In this document: piece by piece, positions 13,245-24,837 of the stretch
How the letters are laid out: each line of letters opens with the position of its first letter
Position numbering within the stretch: position 1 is the stretch's first letter
From: Clavaria fumosa
Lineage: Eukaryota > Basidiomycota > Agaricomycetes > Agaricales > Clavariaceae
Assembly (NCBI GenBank): GCA_951802425.1
Contig: OX637796.1
Location: 3,534,001 to 3,598,000 of the forward strand
DNA: 64,000 nt
Direction of reading: 5' to 3'
The notes under the pieces: generated by a model
The model's input: the letters and a program-made list of their open reading frames with translations, nothing else
Told to the model about the DNA's origin: nothing
Databases searched by the model: none
Translations under genes and position numbers: made by a program

Positions 13245-14142
13245 TCAAGTAGATGGCGGTGACGGCCAAGGATCTGGTAGCTGATCTAATTCCGAGTCGT
13301 TCAAGCCATCCAAATCTCCCAGAGAGACAGCTGGTTTGGTCGCAGCAGGACTATACGTCGGGCGAATGCCTTGCTTCCACAGCCAAACATATTCCCGGCC
13401 TTCGGTCCATCCTGCTTGCTGATCAGGCCGTTCAATGATGGCTTTCCAGCGCTTCCTAGCCGCGATCGCGCCCTCGTCCATCTCCTCCACACGATCGAAC
13501 GTCTGAAGATTCTTCATTTCTAGTTCTTGTCCCCGTTCTATTTCGCCCTTGGCAAAAACGGCCCCGTGAGCCTCTGCTTCGAGCGCAGCGAATGAGGTAG
13601 CAACGTGGTATTCGGAACGAAGAGCGCGGAACTGAGCCACCGCGCGATTATACGCGGTGGTAAGGGGCACGTGGTGATGCTCGTACAGGTTCATCACGAA
13701 ACAAATGGCGCTGGTAAAGGATATCACGACATGCTCGCGCGCAGGGAATTAGAGATGCGCACTCTTCAACAGATGGATTTCGGCCTCGTTGTCTTAGTCT
13801 AGTCCACGCGAGGCCTCGTATAGGATGTTCGTCCTGAACAAAGCCGCGTTCGACCAAGCTCACAGGTCTCCATGCCTGGAACGGATGGTCTCTGAAGAAC
13901 TGCCTCCGAACATCGTCCTCGATGTAATATATGGGCAGCGGCCGACGAGCGTATGGTTTTAACGGTCCTTGCTTGGATGGCGGAAGGTCATGCTCAGTGC
14001 GCGAGACGGTTTTACGGGCAGGGAGAGGAAGAGGAGGATGTTCAAGAACAGCGCGATACCAAACAGGTTCTCTCTGCAGGTAACCCGAGATGAGAAGACG
14101 GCCCGCTTGTTGATGTACCTGCGACGCTATCCTTCGTACCAT
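13245..14142 (-). CDS. RSM25: Mitochondrial small ribosomal subunit protein mS23 (Rsm25)
   Basis: Structural protein of the mitochondrial 37S ribosomal subunit. Two exons (14142..13763 and 13710..13245) are separated by a 52-nt intron and encode 281 aa. Recognisable family segments: MVRRIASQVHQQAGRLL at the N-terminus, EPVWYRAVLEHPPLPLP, PLPIYYIEDDVRRQFFRDHPFQAWRP, EDEHPIRG-like DEHPIRGLAWTRLRQRGRNP, then LYEHHHVPL and the C-terminal AIAARKRWKAI. The frame is open for 57 nt upstream of the chosen ATG, but family alignment favours MVRRI as the start. The C-terminal about 50 residues after KAI are acidic and poorly conserved. Confidence 0.9.
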
Positions 14143-14694
14143 CTTCCCAGTGAGCGCGAGAGAAGAAATTGACCAAGTCGTGTTGAAAGTCCGCACCAAC
14201 GAATCAACCCGAAAATATAGCTACAGTATCACCACAGCATCTTCAGTGTTACCAATAATATAGAGACAAAAAGATGAGCAGTGGAGTGAAGTCGTTATAA
14301 TATGGCGGCAAAGTGGCCCTCAAACACGCTGCAGGGAACGAAGTCGCTACGGGGCAGTGTAGTAGAAACACCCGCGAGCGGCGGTTGCCAGGCTGGGCCC
14401 TTCACAGACGTCTGTCTTAGATGTGCAGAATACGGGTATGGGTCTCAAGACCCTGAGACTATACTTGTGCATCTGGAGAACTTGGTGGTACAAAACAATC
14501 GAACAAAACGAATCACTAGCAACATCGGGGACGGAAGCTGAGCCGCTGTCAAAGGGTGAACATAGACGGGACACACGCGAGGACATAGCAGTGAGGCAGG
14601 GAAAGGCTGGACATAGCAAAGATCAATACAGGCAAAGCGTGGCAGCAAACTTGGAAACCATATCCCATCTTTTACAAGGGCCATTCGCAGACGT
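14143..14694. other. Spacer between Argonaute 3' end and RSM25 5' end
   Basis: 552 bp that should contain the RSM25 promoter and Argonaute 3' UTR, both read on the minus strand. No coding frame of interest, no repeat and no RNA gene was recognised. Confidence 0.45.
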
Positions 14695-17600
14695 TCACGA
14701 GAAATACATGACCGTGGCCATATTCTGATGCAGGGGTCGGAAGTTTTGTTTGAACTTCTCAATCGACGACATGGCTTGACCCGAATCGAGCTGCGTGGCG
14801 GACTCGGAAAAGTCGAAGCCCGTCGAAGGCTCGTAATGATTCTTTGCGCGCGAGCACACAATGTCCGCGTAATAGACAGGGGCCGGGATGCTTACGCTTC
14901 GAGTTGACCTGGCGTAAACATGGCACAACGCGTAAGAAAGGGACTGCAACCCGTCCGCGCTGGATTTCGTGTTAGAAAAGGGCCGCAGCAAACCATAATG
15001 TAAACGTACGTAAAATTGTTCTCGTCATAAAGCACGTTGTAGTGCGCTGGACGACTCGTCCCAAGCAGACCGCCATGAGATTGCAGATAGAAGTCAAATT
15101 CGACTGGATGTGCAATACCCTGATCTACAACTGTCCCCGCCGGGCAGTTGCCAGATCTGTCTGCATCGCGAGGGTCTAGGGGGAACATTCGATAATGGTG
15201 CCGTTTGCTGTAATAGATTCAAACGGGTAAGCTAGACCGTCACATGCATGACTGAGTGACAACAGCTGACCCGACGACGATCACAGTGATTTTCGCATTG
15301 ATGTTTAAGTCGCGGCACGCAGCTCCATGAGATAGGTGAGATTGAAGCCTAGGCTACACGAGAAGAAATTCATCATACCTTGCAGCTTCGGGAGCTCTGT
15401 GTGGTGTCTTAGTTTAAGGTGACAACGAACGGCAAAGCTCAACCTACCAAGTTCCAAGACCTGCCTGAACTGTCCTTCGGAGACACCATCTGAAGGCGAC
15501 GAGCATCGACATAAGCAATGGCAGGAGCAGTGAGAATAAAGTGTACCTCGATAGAAAATAATCCGTTTCGGGGGCGAATTCGCCCCTTTTTTCTCCATTT
15601 TGTCCCGATATCTCATATAGTAGTTGAGAATGTGCTGCAAAGGTAAACATGAATAGAGCCCCAAACACATCCAACTAGGCGAATGTGCACCTTCGACATC
15701 TCATACAAATCCTCAATCATCTCCTGACGTGAGGCTTGTACTCGAATGGTGGCGACGTATTTCGCCGTATCCGAGTCGACGTTACCAACGAGGGCGGTAA
15801 ACGAGGGCCGGCCGTCGGATCCGGGCGCAGGATGAATGACATCGGCACCTGGGTATCATAAGAAATCAGTGTAAGTGTAAAAGGATCTGCGTGACGGAGC
15901 TCATCCAACTCTTACCCAAAACCAAAGTCGGATTGCGCGGGTCGGTTAGGGCGCTGACCGACATAGGCTCCGGGATGGTGTTGATGCCTCCCATTTTAAC
16001 ATTCATTCTACGAAACTGGTTAGTGAACCAACATTACCAGAGAGGAGGAAGCATCCCTTACTTGAGGCAGACATTCGCATAGTATTGGGGCTTCGCTCGG
16101 AAGCATTTGGTCGATTTCAGGCATTGAGTAGCGACTCCGGCCTAAGAAATATCACCTATACGATCGCAAGCAAGAACATGCGTATGCCTTACTTTGACAT
16201 CGCCGAAACTAGGAAAGTTGGAAGCGTCAGAGCATGTTATCCAAATGCAAACGGGCAAGGACTTACTGCTTGATGGCGTGGTAGATGTCGCTTGCACCCT
16301 CGGGCAATATAGCCACAATGAGGTCTGGGTGAATGCCTGTCTTCTGTTTGCATTCGTTTCCTAAATCGCGGAGTTGCTGGAGAGAAAAGATCCACCTCAA
16401 GATTTTAGGGCCAAATCAGAGAAGGACCTACTTTCGCGATATCGCCTTGGCCATTCTCCCACGCAAGCGCCGCAACATTGTCGGGGACCACCATACCTAC
16501 AGGAAAACTAGTCAGCATAGGCATTGAGTATATCGGACCCGAGACTCGACATGCCGACTTGTTTGCAGCATTGGACCAACCCTCTGACGACATCATTAGC
16601 AGCCTCGGGAGGGAAGCGCCCTTTCTGCTCGTATATGGCCATAACAAATTGTCGAATAGTGGCAGCCTTGAAAAATTTCTTGTCCACCCTATAATACGTC
16701 CTCAGACACTGCAGTCACGGAAGAGAGACAAGGTACACACATGTTCCACGACCCAGCGTTCGGGACCTAGGTGCACACCGTCAGCCAGGGTAAAGATTGA
16801 GCCACAGTACATCGCTCACAATGGTAGGCTGCCTAGAGCCCTGGCCGTACTTGAGGGTGGGCGGCTTCAAAACACGAGCTTGAACCTTGATCGGACCCGC
16901 GGCAGTGTTTACCTGCATGCCAAATGCCGCCATGTATTCTGACTGCCCATAATTCAAGATCTACAAAATCTCATGAATGATAATCTCAATAGGAAATGGT
17001 AAGAGCGCACAGAAAGTCCAGCGTTGATGCTGGCGAGACGATCGGATGGGCGTTTGGTGGCGAAATCGAGGACATCCTTGGTCCGTTCAGAGGGTACTTG
17101 CTTGCGCATGATCTGTCCGGGTGGAACGTCGCACAATTCGAACGGGACCAACGCCCCACTGCTAACCTGTAGTCAACAGTAAGAAACTATCTATCCAGAA
17201 AGGAGAATGAAATCGGGCCGTACCTCAACGCAAGGAAGGAAAGGATATTGCAGAGGCTTGTTTTGATGCTGGCGGAAGTAGTCCGAAACCGTGATCCTTT
17301 TACCAGTTTGCTGCATGGTAAAACTGAGCTCATCCGCGCCGTGCTTCGTAATCTTCTTAATGACACGCATCTGGTTGTTGTTGTGTTGCTTGACCCTAAG
17401 ATTGGCCAAAAACTTTTGAAGATGGATGCGGTCTCGGTCGCTTCCCACAGCTCGCGCCAAGCCTCTAGCATCCCGAAGGCGAAGAAACTCGAGACAAAGG
17501 TCGACGAGTCGCCCTGGCTTGTACATGCAGCCAGTGGAAATATCGACATTAATAAGCATTCGACCGATTGCAGGGCGAACAGATTGGAAATAGCCGCGCC

Positions 17601-18639
17601 AGAGAACAATCCCGCTGCCGATTTCCTTCTTCTCCCTGTCTGTGAAGAAAGATCTGACATTGAAAGGATATTTCAGAGAGGGCTCCATTCGGATTACGAC
17701 GTTCAAAGCCTAGAAAACGAATAAGGAGCAGAACCATCCAAGCGTGGCGCGCTTACTGTTAGAGCCGTCAACGCCACATTGTCATTGCTTTGCTGGCCAT
17801 GGACGAACCGATGGAGGACCCTGTAAACATGGTTAACGGTCGCATGGAGTTAGGAGCACCAGAGACTTACTCCGCATTGATTTCGGCTACTTTGGTCAGC
17901 TTGACCTTGTAGATTCTTGGCCCTCTGCCGCCTGGACGGCTCGGCTGGGCATCAGAGAGCGTAACATCGAACTTGATATACAAAATGGCGTATCAGGATT
18001 GAGATTAAGGATTGGGGATGAAGAAATCACATCTTTAGCAGGCGCTCCACCGGGAAAGGGCAGCGCAAAACTGGCGAACATATTCTTGCGCCCGTCGTAC
18101 ACAGCTCGACGGGGCGGAGTGCGCGAGTTAGGTCCAGCAGGCGGCGAAAATATTTGTGGAGCCACGACGGTTTGAAGACGTTTGATGATCTCCATGTTCA
18201 TTCGCACGGGAAGGTTCTTCTCAGCCGAAATGACTAGAGTACACAAAGTCAACGCAAAATCATCAGCAGCATTGGAATACGTGGCGTACCAACTGAAAAT
18301 GTAAACCGAGCGTCGGGTGAATTTGCACTACAGTTCAGAGAAGGATCGCTCACCATCATAATGATGGATAACGCAGTCCGGGATGTCAGCTTCGAATGCG
18401 TTTATGGCTATCTCAAGTGGACGACCGCTTGTACCGACATCGGGCCTTTTGACGCCGATGGCTTGGATGTGCGAGGCGACAGTTATTCCTGTGCCTCCTG
18501 TGCTCGATGTTCCGGATGGTGGTGGACCACCGCGGCCACCACGACCGCCGCGGCCACGAGCTCCTCCTCCTCCTCTGCCAGGTCCACCGCTACCGCGGGA
18601 CGAAGAGCGAGAGATTTCAGGAGACATACGAGGAGGCAT
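14695..18639 (-). CDS. Argonaute protein (N-PAZ-MID-PIWI)
   Basis: Small-RNA-guided effector of RNA interference. I traced 22 exons on the minus strand, all in phase: 18639..18354, 18292..18290, 18233..18031, 17971..17871, 17820..17757, 17709..17224, 17166..17011, 16960..16820, 16766..16741, 16688..16546, 16496..16432, 16376..16267, 16208..16193, 16141..16062, 16007..15916, 15848..15691, 15634..15547, 15489..15448, 15396..15379, 15322..15271, 15207..15010, 14959..14695. Sum 2793 nt, 930 aa. The N-terminus is Gly/Arg-rich (RGG-like). Then come the N domain ([14 protein letters not shown]), PAZ (to about residue 430), MID ([18 protein letters not shown]) and PIWI. PIWI active-site residues visible: Asp in GADVIHP, Glu in SRQEMIEDL, Asp in YRDGVSE, and Asp in PVYYADIV, where animal slicers carry His. 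The C-terminus MATVMYFS fits the family's aromatic ending. One alternative join at 18354-18233 is discussed in the findings. Confidence 0.95.
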
Positions 18640-19392
18640 GGCTAAGGACTCGGGGTGAGAGAGATGAACCAGAATCAGCCGGGAGATCGAGTAGGGGAGG
18701 CCACTACAGTTCTCAGGCCTCGAGGCTTCATGTTTATATGTATGCCCATGCCTTTCAGAAAGGGTCCTGCCTGATCTGATAACCCGTGACCGCCCGCTCC
18801 GCATACAAACGCATTTTGAAGTCTGTTCACAGCGCATATACTCACTCTATCACCAGAGTCGCATTCGTCTGCGTAGGTCGACATTAACGCACTTATTCAT
18901 TTCAACGATGGACTTTTTCAACTTGACGTCTTGCAACGTACTACAGAAAATATGTAGATCTGCGAAGTTGATATGCGGAAATCTGCGTTGCTGCGGTTGT
19001 AATGGAGATCCTCTGATACTGCGGATGTGCCCAAGAAGGTAGAGACAACCCAAGCCTCAGAATATTACCACGAAATAGCTTCATCGATGAGATAACGGTT
19101 GGGTCCCATGGTTTTTTTGTACTTCCCATTCTTGGTCAGTGCTCTGCTGCGCCGGAGAGCCGTAGGAATTTGGGGTGGTTCTCTCGGCAACTCTCGTGCG
19201 CATTTCCTGCCGCAGCATCCTGCACATTCGCAGGGGACTAAACGGGCAGTCACGTTAGCGATATCAAAACGGACTTTGTTGCAACAAGGGATACTGTATA
19301 ACTATAAACGGTCCGTTGAGCAGGTGCTGACAAATCACATGCACGTGCTTTGTTGACGCGCGACACTGACGCTTTACGAAGACACGCTCATC
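18640..19392. promoter_or_regulatory. Divergent upstream region of Argonaute and the BCL7-like gene
   Basis: 753 bp between two divergent start codons, so both promoters should lie here. I see no clear TATA box and no repeat. The tract does not contain a convincing reading frame. Confidence 0.4.
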
Positions 19393-20123
19393 ATGGCGAC
19401 TCGTCGAAAGATTGGCGTGAACGCGGCCACGTCAGAGGCTGCGCGCCGGCAGCTCATGGCCCAAGTCTCTCATTGGGAATTGGTTTTGGACGGTTCGATC
19501 GGATTCAGAGTTTACAGATGGGTGAAAACCGACAAAATTCAGGTACGCCAACTCTTGCCACTGTATCGAACGACCAGACGGCTTAACTTCAAGGGGAACT
19601 CTTGAAGCAATTCAGCGACGACGAGGGCGATGAGGACGAGCCACTTGCACCTTTACCTGATGACGAGCCTGAGGTCGCCGAAGTTGAAGGTGACGGTGAC
19701 GACGAGGACGACCTTGCGCTCCCCGGCTCATTGCGAGGCTCATTACAAGCCCCGTCAGTCACCTCACAAGAACCATCAGAAGCGGCTGGTCTACCCAAGG
19801 AGAACGAAACTGAAGATATATCGAAACCGCCTAGCCCCAAACCGCACCCACTCTCCATCTCGTTCCGACCAAGCCCTGAGTCTGACTCTGGCGTTATACT
19901 AGATCAGTCGCTCTCTATCGAAGGCGGGGTCGATGGGAATGTAGCGGACGTAGATGTGACGACGCTGGATATGTCGGTATTGGGACCCGACGGGACTGCA
20001 TTTGAGGACAACCTTGCGCAGTTGGGCGGGGACGACACACTGATGGGAATGATGATGGATCAGACTGCTGACCCTTTGAGAACAGTATCGTCGAGTAGCA
20101 TGTGTCCGTCCCCACTACTGTAA
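19393..20123 (+). CDS. Acidic protein with BCL7-like N-terminus, possible SWI/SNF accessory subunit
   Basis: Two exons (19393..19542 and 19608..20123), 221 aa. The intron (65 nt, with a CTTAAC branch motif about 20 nt before the acceptor) was placed by phase; nearer AG sites bring an immediate stop. The first 50 residues read as a basic helix followed by HWELVLDGSIGFRVYRWVKTDK, which resembles the BCL7 N-terminal pattern (WEKKWV...GDTSLRIYKWVPV). From about 50 to 75 the protein is very acidic (DDEGDEDEPLAPLPDDEPE). The rest is low-complexity Ser/Pro/Asp. BCL7 proteins are BAF (SWI/SNF) subunits, so a chromatin role is a reasonable but unproven inference. The alternative is a lineage-specific acidic nuclear protein. 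Confidence 0.55.
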
Positions 20124-20242
20124 AAGAGCTTCCGACTGCGGATACGAATTGCTGCGGAGAGCGTGCGCGACACGCTGTTGGTCCTCGACCGTCTCCCAAA
20201 AATACTTTGTCGCCTTAACCAGCATCTCCACCAACCCTCAAC

Positions 20243-22024
20243 ATGGATATCCAGGCGATACACCAAGCGATCATAAACCATCCAAACCAGGTCCTGCTCG
20301 GTACTACTTGTGCTTTGGCATTACTCGCTCTAGCGCCCACGCGTTCGGCCATCCCTCTTGTACTGCTCATAGCGACGCAACAGATTTTCCTCCGTTTGAG
20401 CCGGGAACATTGGGTCACCCGCTCTTTGTTCTCTTTATTGGCTCTTTCAGTGAGCATCGCCATTGCTCACGTTTCACCTTCATTGCAGGCGCTCTCCACA
20501 CCCGGCGAATCGCTCTTCGCATCCTTCTTCCTCTCTTTGTGTTCCTCCATTGTGGCTCTCAGTGCAATTGCACTTGATGTGAAAATTCGCTCTCGTGTAA
20601 AGACTTCTTGGGCGCAATTGACAGTTTTTCCATTGATATGGGCAAGCTGGTGGTCGGCAATTTCGTATTCCAGTCCTCTCGGCCGGCTCGTGACATGGAG
20701 TCCTACTGTTGGATTATCAGGGTACGATTGGATGACGCCCTTCACGGGCCCCATCATAAAGGACTGGCTTGTCGGTGCATGGGCGGTCATACTGTCTGAA
20801 ATAGTTGGACAGTGGTACATTGGCGAGGATCCGTCCAGTCATGACCTTCTCGTTGACGTTGATGCCTCGCCACCACAAGCGTCCCGTCACACGCTAGTCC
20901 TTACCAGCGTATTGGCAGCCCTGCTCCTCCCATCTTTTGTAGTCAGTGACCTCCCTGCCTCACTCTCGCTGACTCACACCACTCCGCTCGTCGTCGGTTG
21001 CGTTTTGCCCACAACGCCTCGTGCTCGCAAAACGTCACCTATATTGGAGGATTACCTCTACGAGTCGAAGCAGCACACAGAGGCACATATCCTCTTGTGG
21101 CCAGAAAGCGCGATCAGCTTCAATTCGCCTGAGGAGCGGGACGCCGGGTTTGCCAAAATACGAGAGAATGTGCGAGGGCCCTACATCGGGGTCTCCTTTG
21201 AGGAATTCATACCTGTTGACCCCGACAATCAAGCTCGGCAGAAGATCAAACGAACGGGAGTTGCTTTGATTTCCAATCATTCGACAGAAGTTCACCTTTC
21301 CTATTACAAACGAGCCCTCGTCCCGAGTGAGCTTCCATTTCCTCTACAAAACCAACTTATCTTTATAGTAATACTTCCTCCATCAGTTGCAGAGTCTTTC
21401 GCGTTAGCTCCTTCGTCTGCCCCGCCGTCACTCTACACAATAGACCTCGGGGCTCCCAAAGGAACAAACAAAACCGATTGGGCTCTCCCACCAAACTACA
21501 CACGTCCGATAAGCGTAACGGCATCCATCTGCCTCGACTTCGCGCAGCCCGCCCCATTCCGTGACCTGGATGCTCGACCATCACTTATACTTGCCCCCGC
21601 CCGGACGTGGCACACGGCCGTCGGCGCTGCGATGTGGGAGCAAGCCAAAGCGCGCGCCGAGGAGCTGGACAGCACGGTGCTGTGGTGCGACGGGGGCGAG
21701 GGCGGCGTGAGCGGGGTCGCGGGCGGCCGGCTGCACGAGGTGATGCAGGTGGGTCCTGGCACGTGGACGCGGAAGGTCAGCATCGAGTGGCCATTCGACG
21801 AGCGGCGCACCGTGTACGCGGCCAGCGGGGACGGCGCGGCGCTCACAGCGCTCTTAGGGGTTCTGGGTTTCGGCTGGGTTGCGGAGGCGGGGGCGGGCGA
21901 ATTGTTGGGTCCTGCGTTTGCGTGGGTCGCTCGCCGCGTCAAAGGGACTCGGGAAGCAATCCGGGACAGAAGGAAGTGGAGGGTGATCGCACCGCCCCAC
22001 GAGTCAACTTCTTTGCTGGGGTAG
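20243..22024 (+). CDS. Multi-pass membrane protein with C-terminal carbon-nitrogen hydrolase domain
   Basis: Single exon, 593 aa. The first about 200 residues form several hydrophobic helices (VLLGTTCALALLALAP, SLFSLLALSVSIAIAHV, LFASFFLSLCSSIVAL, LTVFPLIWASWWSAISY, WLVGAWAVILSEIVG), and one more lies near 223-245. The C-terminal part is a nitrilase-superfamily fold: AHILLWPESAISF carries the candidate catalytic Glu, SYYKRALVP a candidate Lys, and TASICLDFAQP a candidate nucleophile Cys. A final hydrophobic segment (ALTALLGVLGFGWVAEAG) precedes the end. The architecture (helices, then CN-hydrolase, then a C-terminal helix) recalls bacterial apolipoprotein N-acyltransferase Lnt; the substrate is unknown. 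The last 400 bp are markedly richer in GC than the rest of the gene. Confidence 0.75.
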   Translation: MDIQAIHQAIINHPNQVLLGTTCALALLALAPTRSAIPLVLLIATQQIFLRLSREHWVTRSLFSLLALSVSIAIAHVSPSLQALSTPGESLFASFFLSLCSSIVALSAIALDVKIRSRVKTSWAQLTVFPLIWASWWSAISYSSPLGRLVTWSPTVGLSGYDWMTPFTGPIIKDWLVGAWAVILSEIVGQWYIGEDPSSHDLLVDVDASPPQASRHTLVLTSVLAALLLPSFVVSDLPASLSLTHTTPLVVGCVLPTTPRARKTSPILEDYLYESKQHTEAHILLWPESAISFNSPEERDAGFAKIRENVRGPYIGVSFEEFIPVDPDNQARQKIKRTGVALISNHSTEVHLSYYKRALVPSELPFPLQNQLIFIVILPPSVAESFALAPSSAPPSLYTIDLGAPKGTNKTDWALPPNYTRPISVTASICLDFAQPAPFRDLDARPSLILAPARTWHTAVGAAMWEQAKARAEELDSTVLWCDGGEGGVSGVAGGRLHEVMQVGPGTWTRKVSIEWPFDERRTVYAASGDGAALTALLGVLGFGWVAEAGAGELLGPAFAWVARRVKGTREAIRDRRKWRVIAPPHESTSLLG

Positions 22025-22767
22025 GCGCAAAACAAGTGTCCATTTCGTGCATCTCGTCTCGTTGTATCGGACTTGTGATGTGAAAACTGTCTCTGTCTCT
22101 GTCACTGAAAACTGTATGGTTTTTTAGGAATCTGGAATCTGGAATTGTGCTGTGTTACCTTTCTGCCCTGCAGTTGGAAGTTCTCATCGGGCGACGCGAA
22201 AAGCAAGGGATGCGCCTGTTTGGTGAGCTAAAACCAAACCTAAGCCCTTCGTTTCTCGAATTGGCGTGGAAGTGTTGGCAAAGTGGAGCTAAGACACGAC
22301 GTTAGCGTTCGGTCTGGCGGCCTTCCGACTTCGTATTCCAGTCTTCGGAGTAGGGGAGTCCAATGGGTGGTGCATCAGCAGCATGTTTCCTCATGCTCGA
22401 GTCGAGGCGCTCTGCGTTCTTCTACTGCGCCGAGCGCCGAGTAGACTGAACGCGAAGACGCTGTCTGTCTTCGATACCTGCCATTCTCCGTCGGGCCTCC
22501 GACGCGTTTCTTACGATAATTGTGCCGTCTGTCTCTCCTAGACTAGTGTTTTGCCATTCCCGCCTGCGGCACAACAGTGTTAGCACTGTCTTCCGACACG
22601 ATGCAGTCGAGATTCGCGTGATGGTGGCCGTTCGCTGCGAAGAAGATCTGGTTCGAACACGCAGAATTCGCGAGGTGCCAATGTCTCCATCACGCGCAAT
22701 ATTCACCTGAGTATGGCGAAGCTGATGATATCCAGAGTTCCAGCACGTTGTCATTTTATTTAGTTCC
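22025..22767. other. Intergenic spacer, no gene seen
   Basis: 743 bp after the CN-hydrolase gene. There is a short ctgtctctgt microrepeat near 22085-22110. Otherwise I recognise nothing, and the open frames here are short and lack coding character. Confidence 0.45.
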
Positions 22768-24544
22768 ATGTTTCTGCCTCGAGGCAACTTGAAATCTGCT
22801 GGAAATCGTGAGGCAGCAGCAGCTGCAGCGGACGCACCTTGGACGTCGACGTTCAAAGCCTCGAAGCCTCGCCCTACACAGACCTTCTCCTTGCAGGTCC
22901 AATTCTGTACGGACTTGTCTGAGGACAAACGTCGGCATCATCGAACAACTCGTTGCGGTCGAGACTTGCTCGAAGCCTTCAAGGCTCTCTGCGCAGCTCG
23001 ACTCGCACTAGCCCAGTGTCCTCCCGCCCACCGCCTGTCTCCCCCGCCCCTCGTCTTGTCCCCAACGGTCGTTCGACTGTGGCATCCGAAAACGCGTGCG
23101 CACCGCCGATCAATCAACGTCCATCTTCTGACTGGTTGGACGAATTCGAGTACATCTCGAGGGAAGATTTGCCTGTCAACGAGAGCTCGTATCTCATCGA
23201 CGACACTCAAACCCACCGTCTCGCGGTGTGTTTCCCCTTTGCAGTTCGCTCCAGGAATATAGGTTCTCACATTGCTGTCATCTCAAGGGCCATCCTCGAA
23301 AATCTCTGCGAATCTCAAAGCCATCTCTTTCATCCCTGCGGTGGAAACGGAAAGCAAATCACCTTTCTCCACCGGTTGACCTTACCCCGTCGACGAATCT
23401 CTTGTCTCCTTCCATCGCATCAAAGCCTACCCCATCGAGACCTGTCTGGTGTGGTAATTCCATATCCCAGAACCCTTCATCTCCATCTCTTTTATTCCCG
23501 CCGAGTACTCCGTTAGACGCACCCACCGGCTGCACGAAGCAGGATACTTTTACCCCGGTCATACCCCCGCTTGCCGTCACCGATTTGGACGACTATCTCT
23601 CAGTCGTCCCCGTCGCCATCCAGAGCCCGCAAGGTATTGTTGGTCGACTTGGAACCTTTGCCAAATCCGTGACTCGCAAGTTGCCCTTTCGTGATAACCG
23701 CTTAGAAACCCTTCGCCTTTCAGTCACCCCCGCAGGCGCATCTCCTCCCAGGCTTGTACTCACTCCACTTCCCGACCTCCAATTTGATTTTCCCGAATTT
23801 GGTGTCTTCTCGACTGACCCTCCTGTGTCCAATAATACATCTGGTCTTGCTTCAAGCACTCCCTACACTCTTCACGGGCTTATCTCGCCGACCTCCCATT
23901 ACGCATTTGTCGACCCCCTTGAGCTCAGCCCATCACCATCACCCTTCCCATATTGTGCTCTACTCAGCGTTTCCGCCTGTACCTCTTTTGCTCCTCCATC
24001 CCCATCTTGGTTGAGCCGCAACGTCAAGAACGTCGAGGCCGAATTTCACCTCTCAGCTGCTCGCCATCCTGATCACTCAGAATTGTCCTCTCTTTCTGAA
24101 TTCCAGCAAGCGGAGACGACCGTTGTTAGCGGCATTCCACCTCAGTTTGCCGAACCAGATAGTCCACTTCCTGCGCTTCTCTTGCCGCGTTGTCCTTCAC
24201 CATTACTGACATCGCCTTTGTTACCTCCCGATTCTCCGAGACTCCTAATTACACCTTCAACACCCAAGGCTTCTCCCAAGTCGGACCTGACCTTTGAAAA
24301 TTCCCCATCCCCGGATCCTGCCCCAGCTTCAGCAAACTCTCCTGTGTCCAGTGCTATATCCAGCCCATCCAGCCGATTGAGCCGCATCTCCCAATATCGG
24401 AGACGTATCAAGCTCTCGCATCGTAATAAACAGAACGGAGCCTGTTCCCCTCATTCTAGGTTGAAAAAGGAGATAACCTCTGAGTCACAGGTTGGCGCAT
24501 TTGATTTATTACTAGGGCAAGTTGCTGACAAGTACAATGTATAA
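22768..24544 (+). CDS. Serine/proline-rich protein of unknown function, 5' structure uncertain
   Basis: Not recognised. The main body is an open segment 23288..24544. It is preceded by an exon ending at 23225 and a 62-nt intron (23226..23287) that joins in phase. The upstream exon in that frame lacks an ATG, so the start probably lies in an earlier exon; the ATG at 22768 opens a frame that could feed in through a further intron, but I could not fix that join. The visible protein is rich in Ser, Pro, Thr and Leu. It has one better-ordered patch (SSDWLDEFEYISREDLPVNESSYLIDD, about 23127-23205) and a basic C-terminal patch (SRLSRISQYRRRIKLSHRNK). It looks intrinsically disordered, perhaps regulatory. 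Coding confidence rests on the long frame only. Confidence 0.5.
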
Positions 24545-24837
24545 ATAAGCCCAGACAATCATCGGCACAACCCAAACGCTCCCCGTCTCTCTCTGCTTCC
24601 TTTCGCGTACAACTCTTTTCCCCCTCTCAAGCACCATCCCTTCGTGGATCAGTATCCGTCAGCACCTTTTACTCGACCAGGAGCTTTCAAGAATCTTCCC
24701 CGAGTGCACAGTCTCACGTGATCTTCATCCCATCCCGATCTCGAGACGTAATTGAACACGACCTTATCCCTCTACCACAGCATCTTTGGACTTTCCTTGA
24801 AGAACTTTTCCAAGACTCAGGCATCACACTATCCAAC

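Noticed and set aside
23228..23290. ATG-proximal use of bases 23228-23287 as coding sequence of the Ser/Pro-rich protein
   Set aside because: The stretch has good donor and acceptor signals and lies between two in-phase exons, so it is better explained as an intron.
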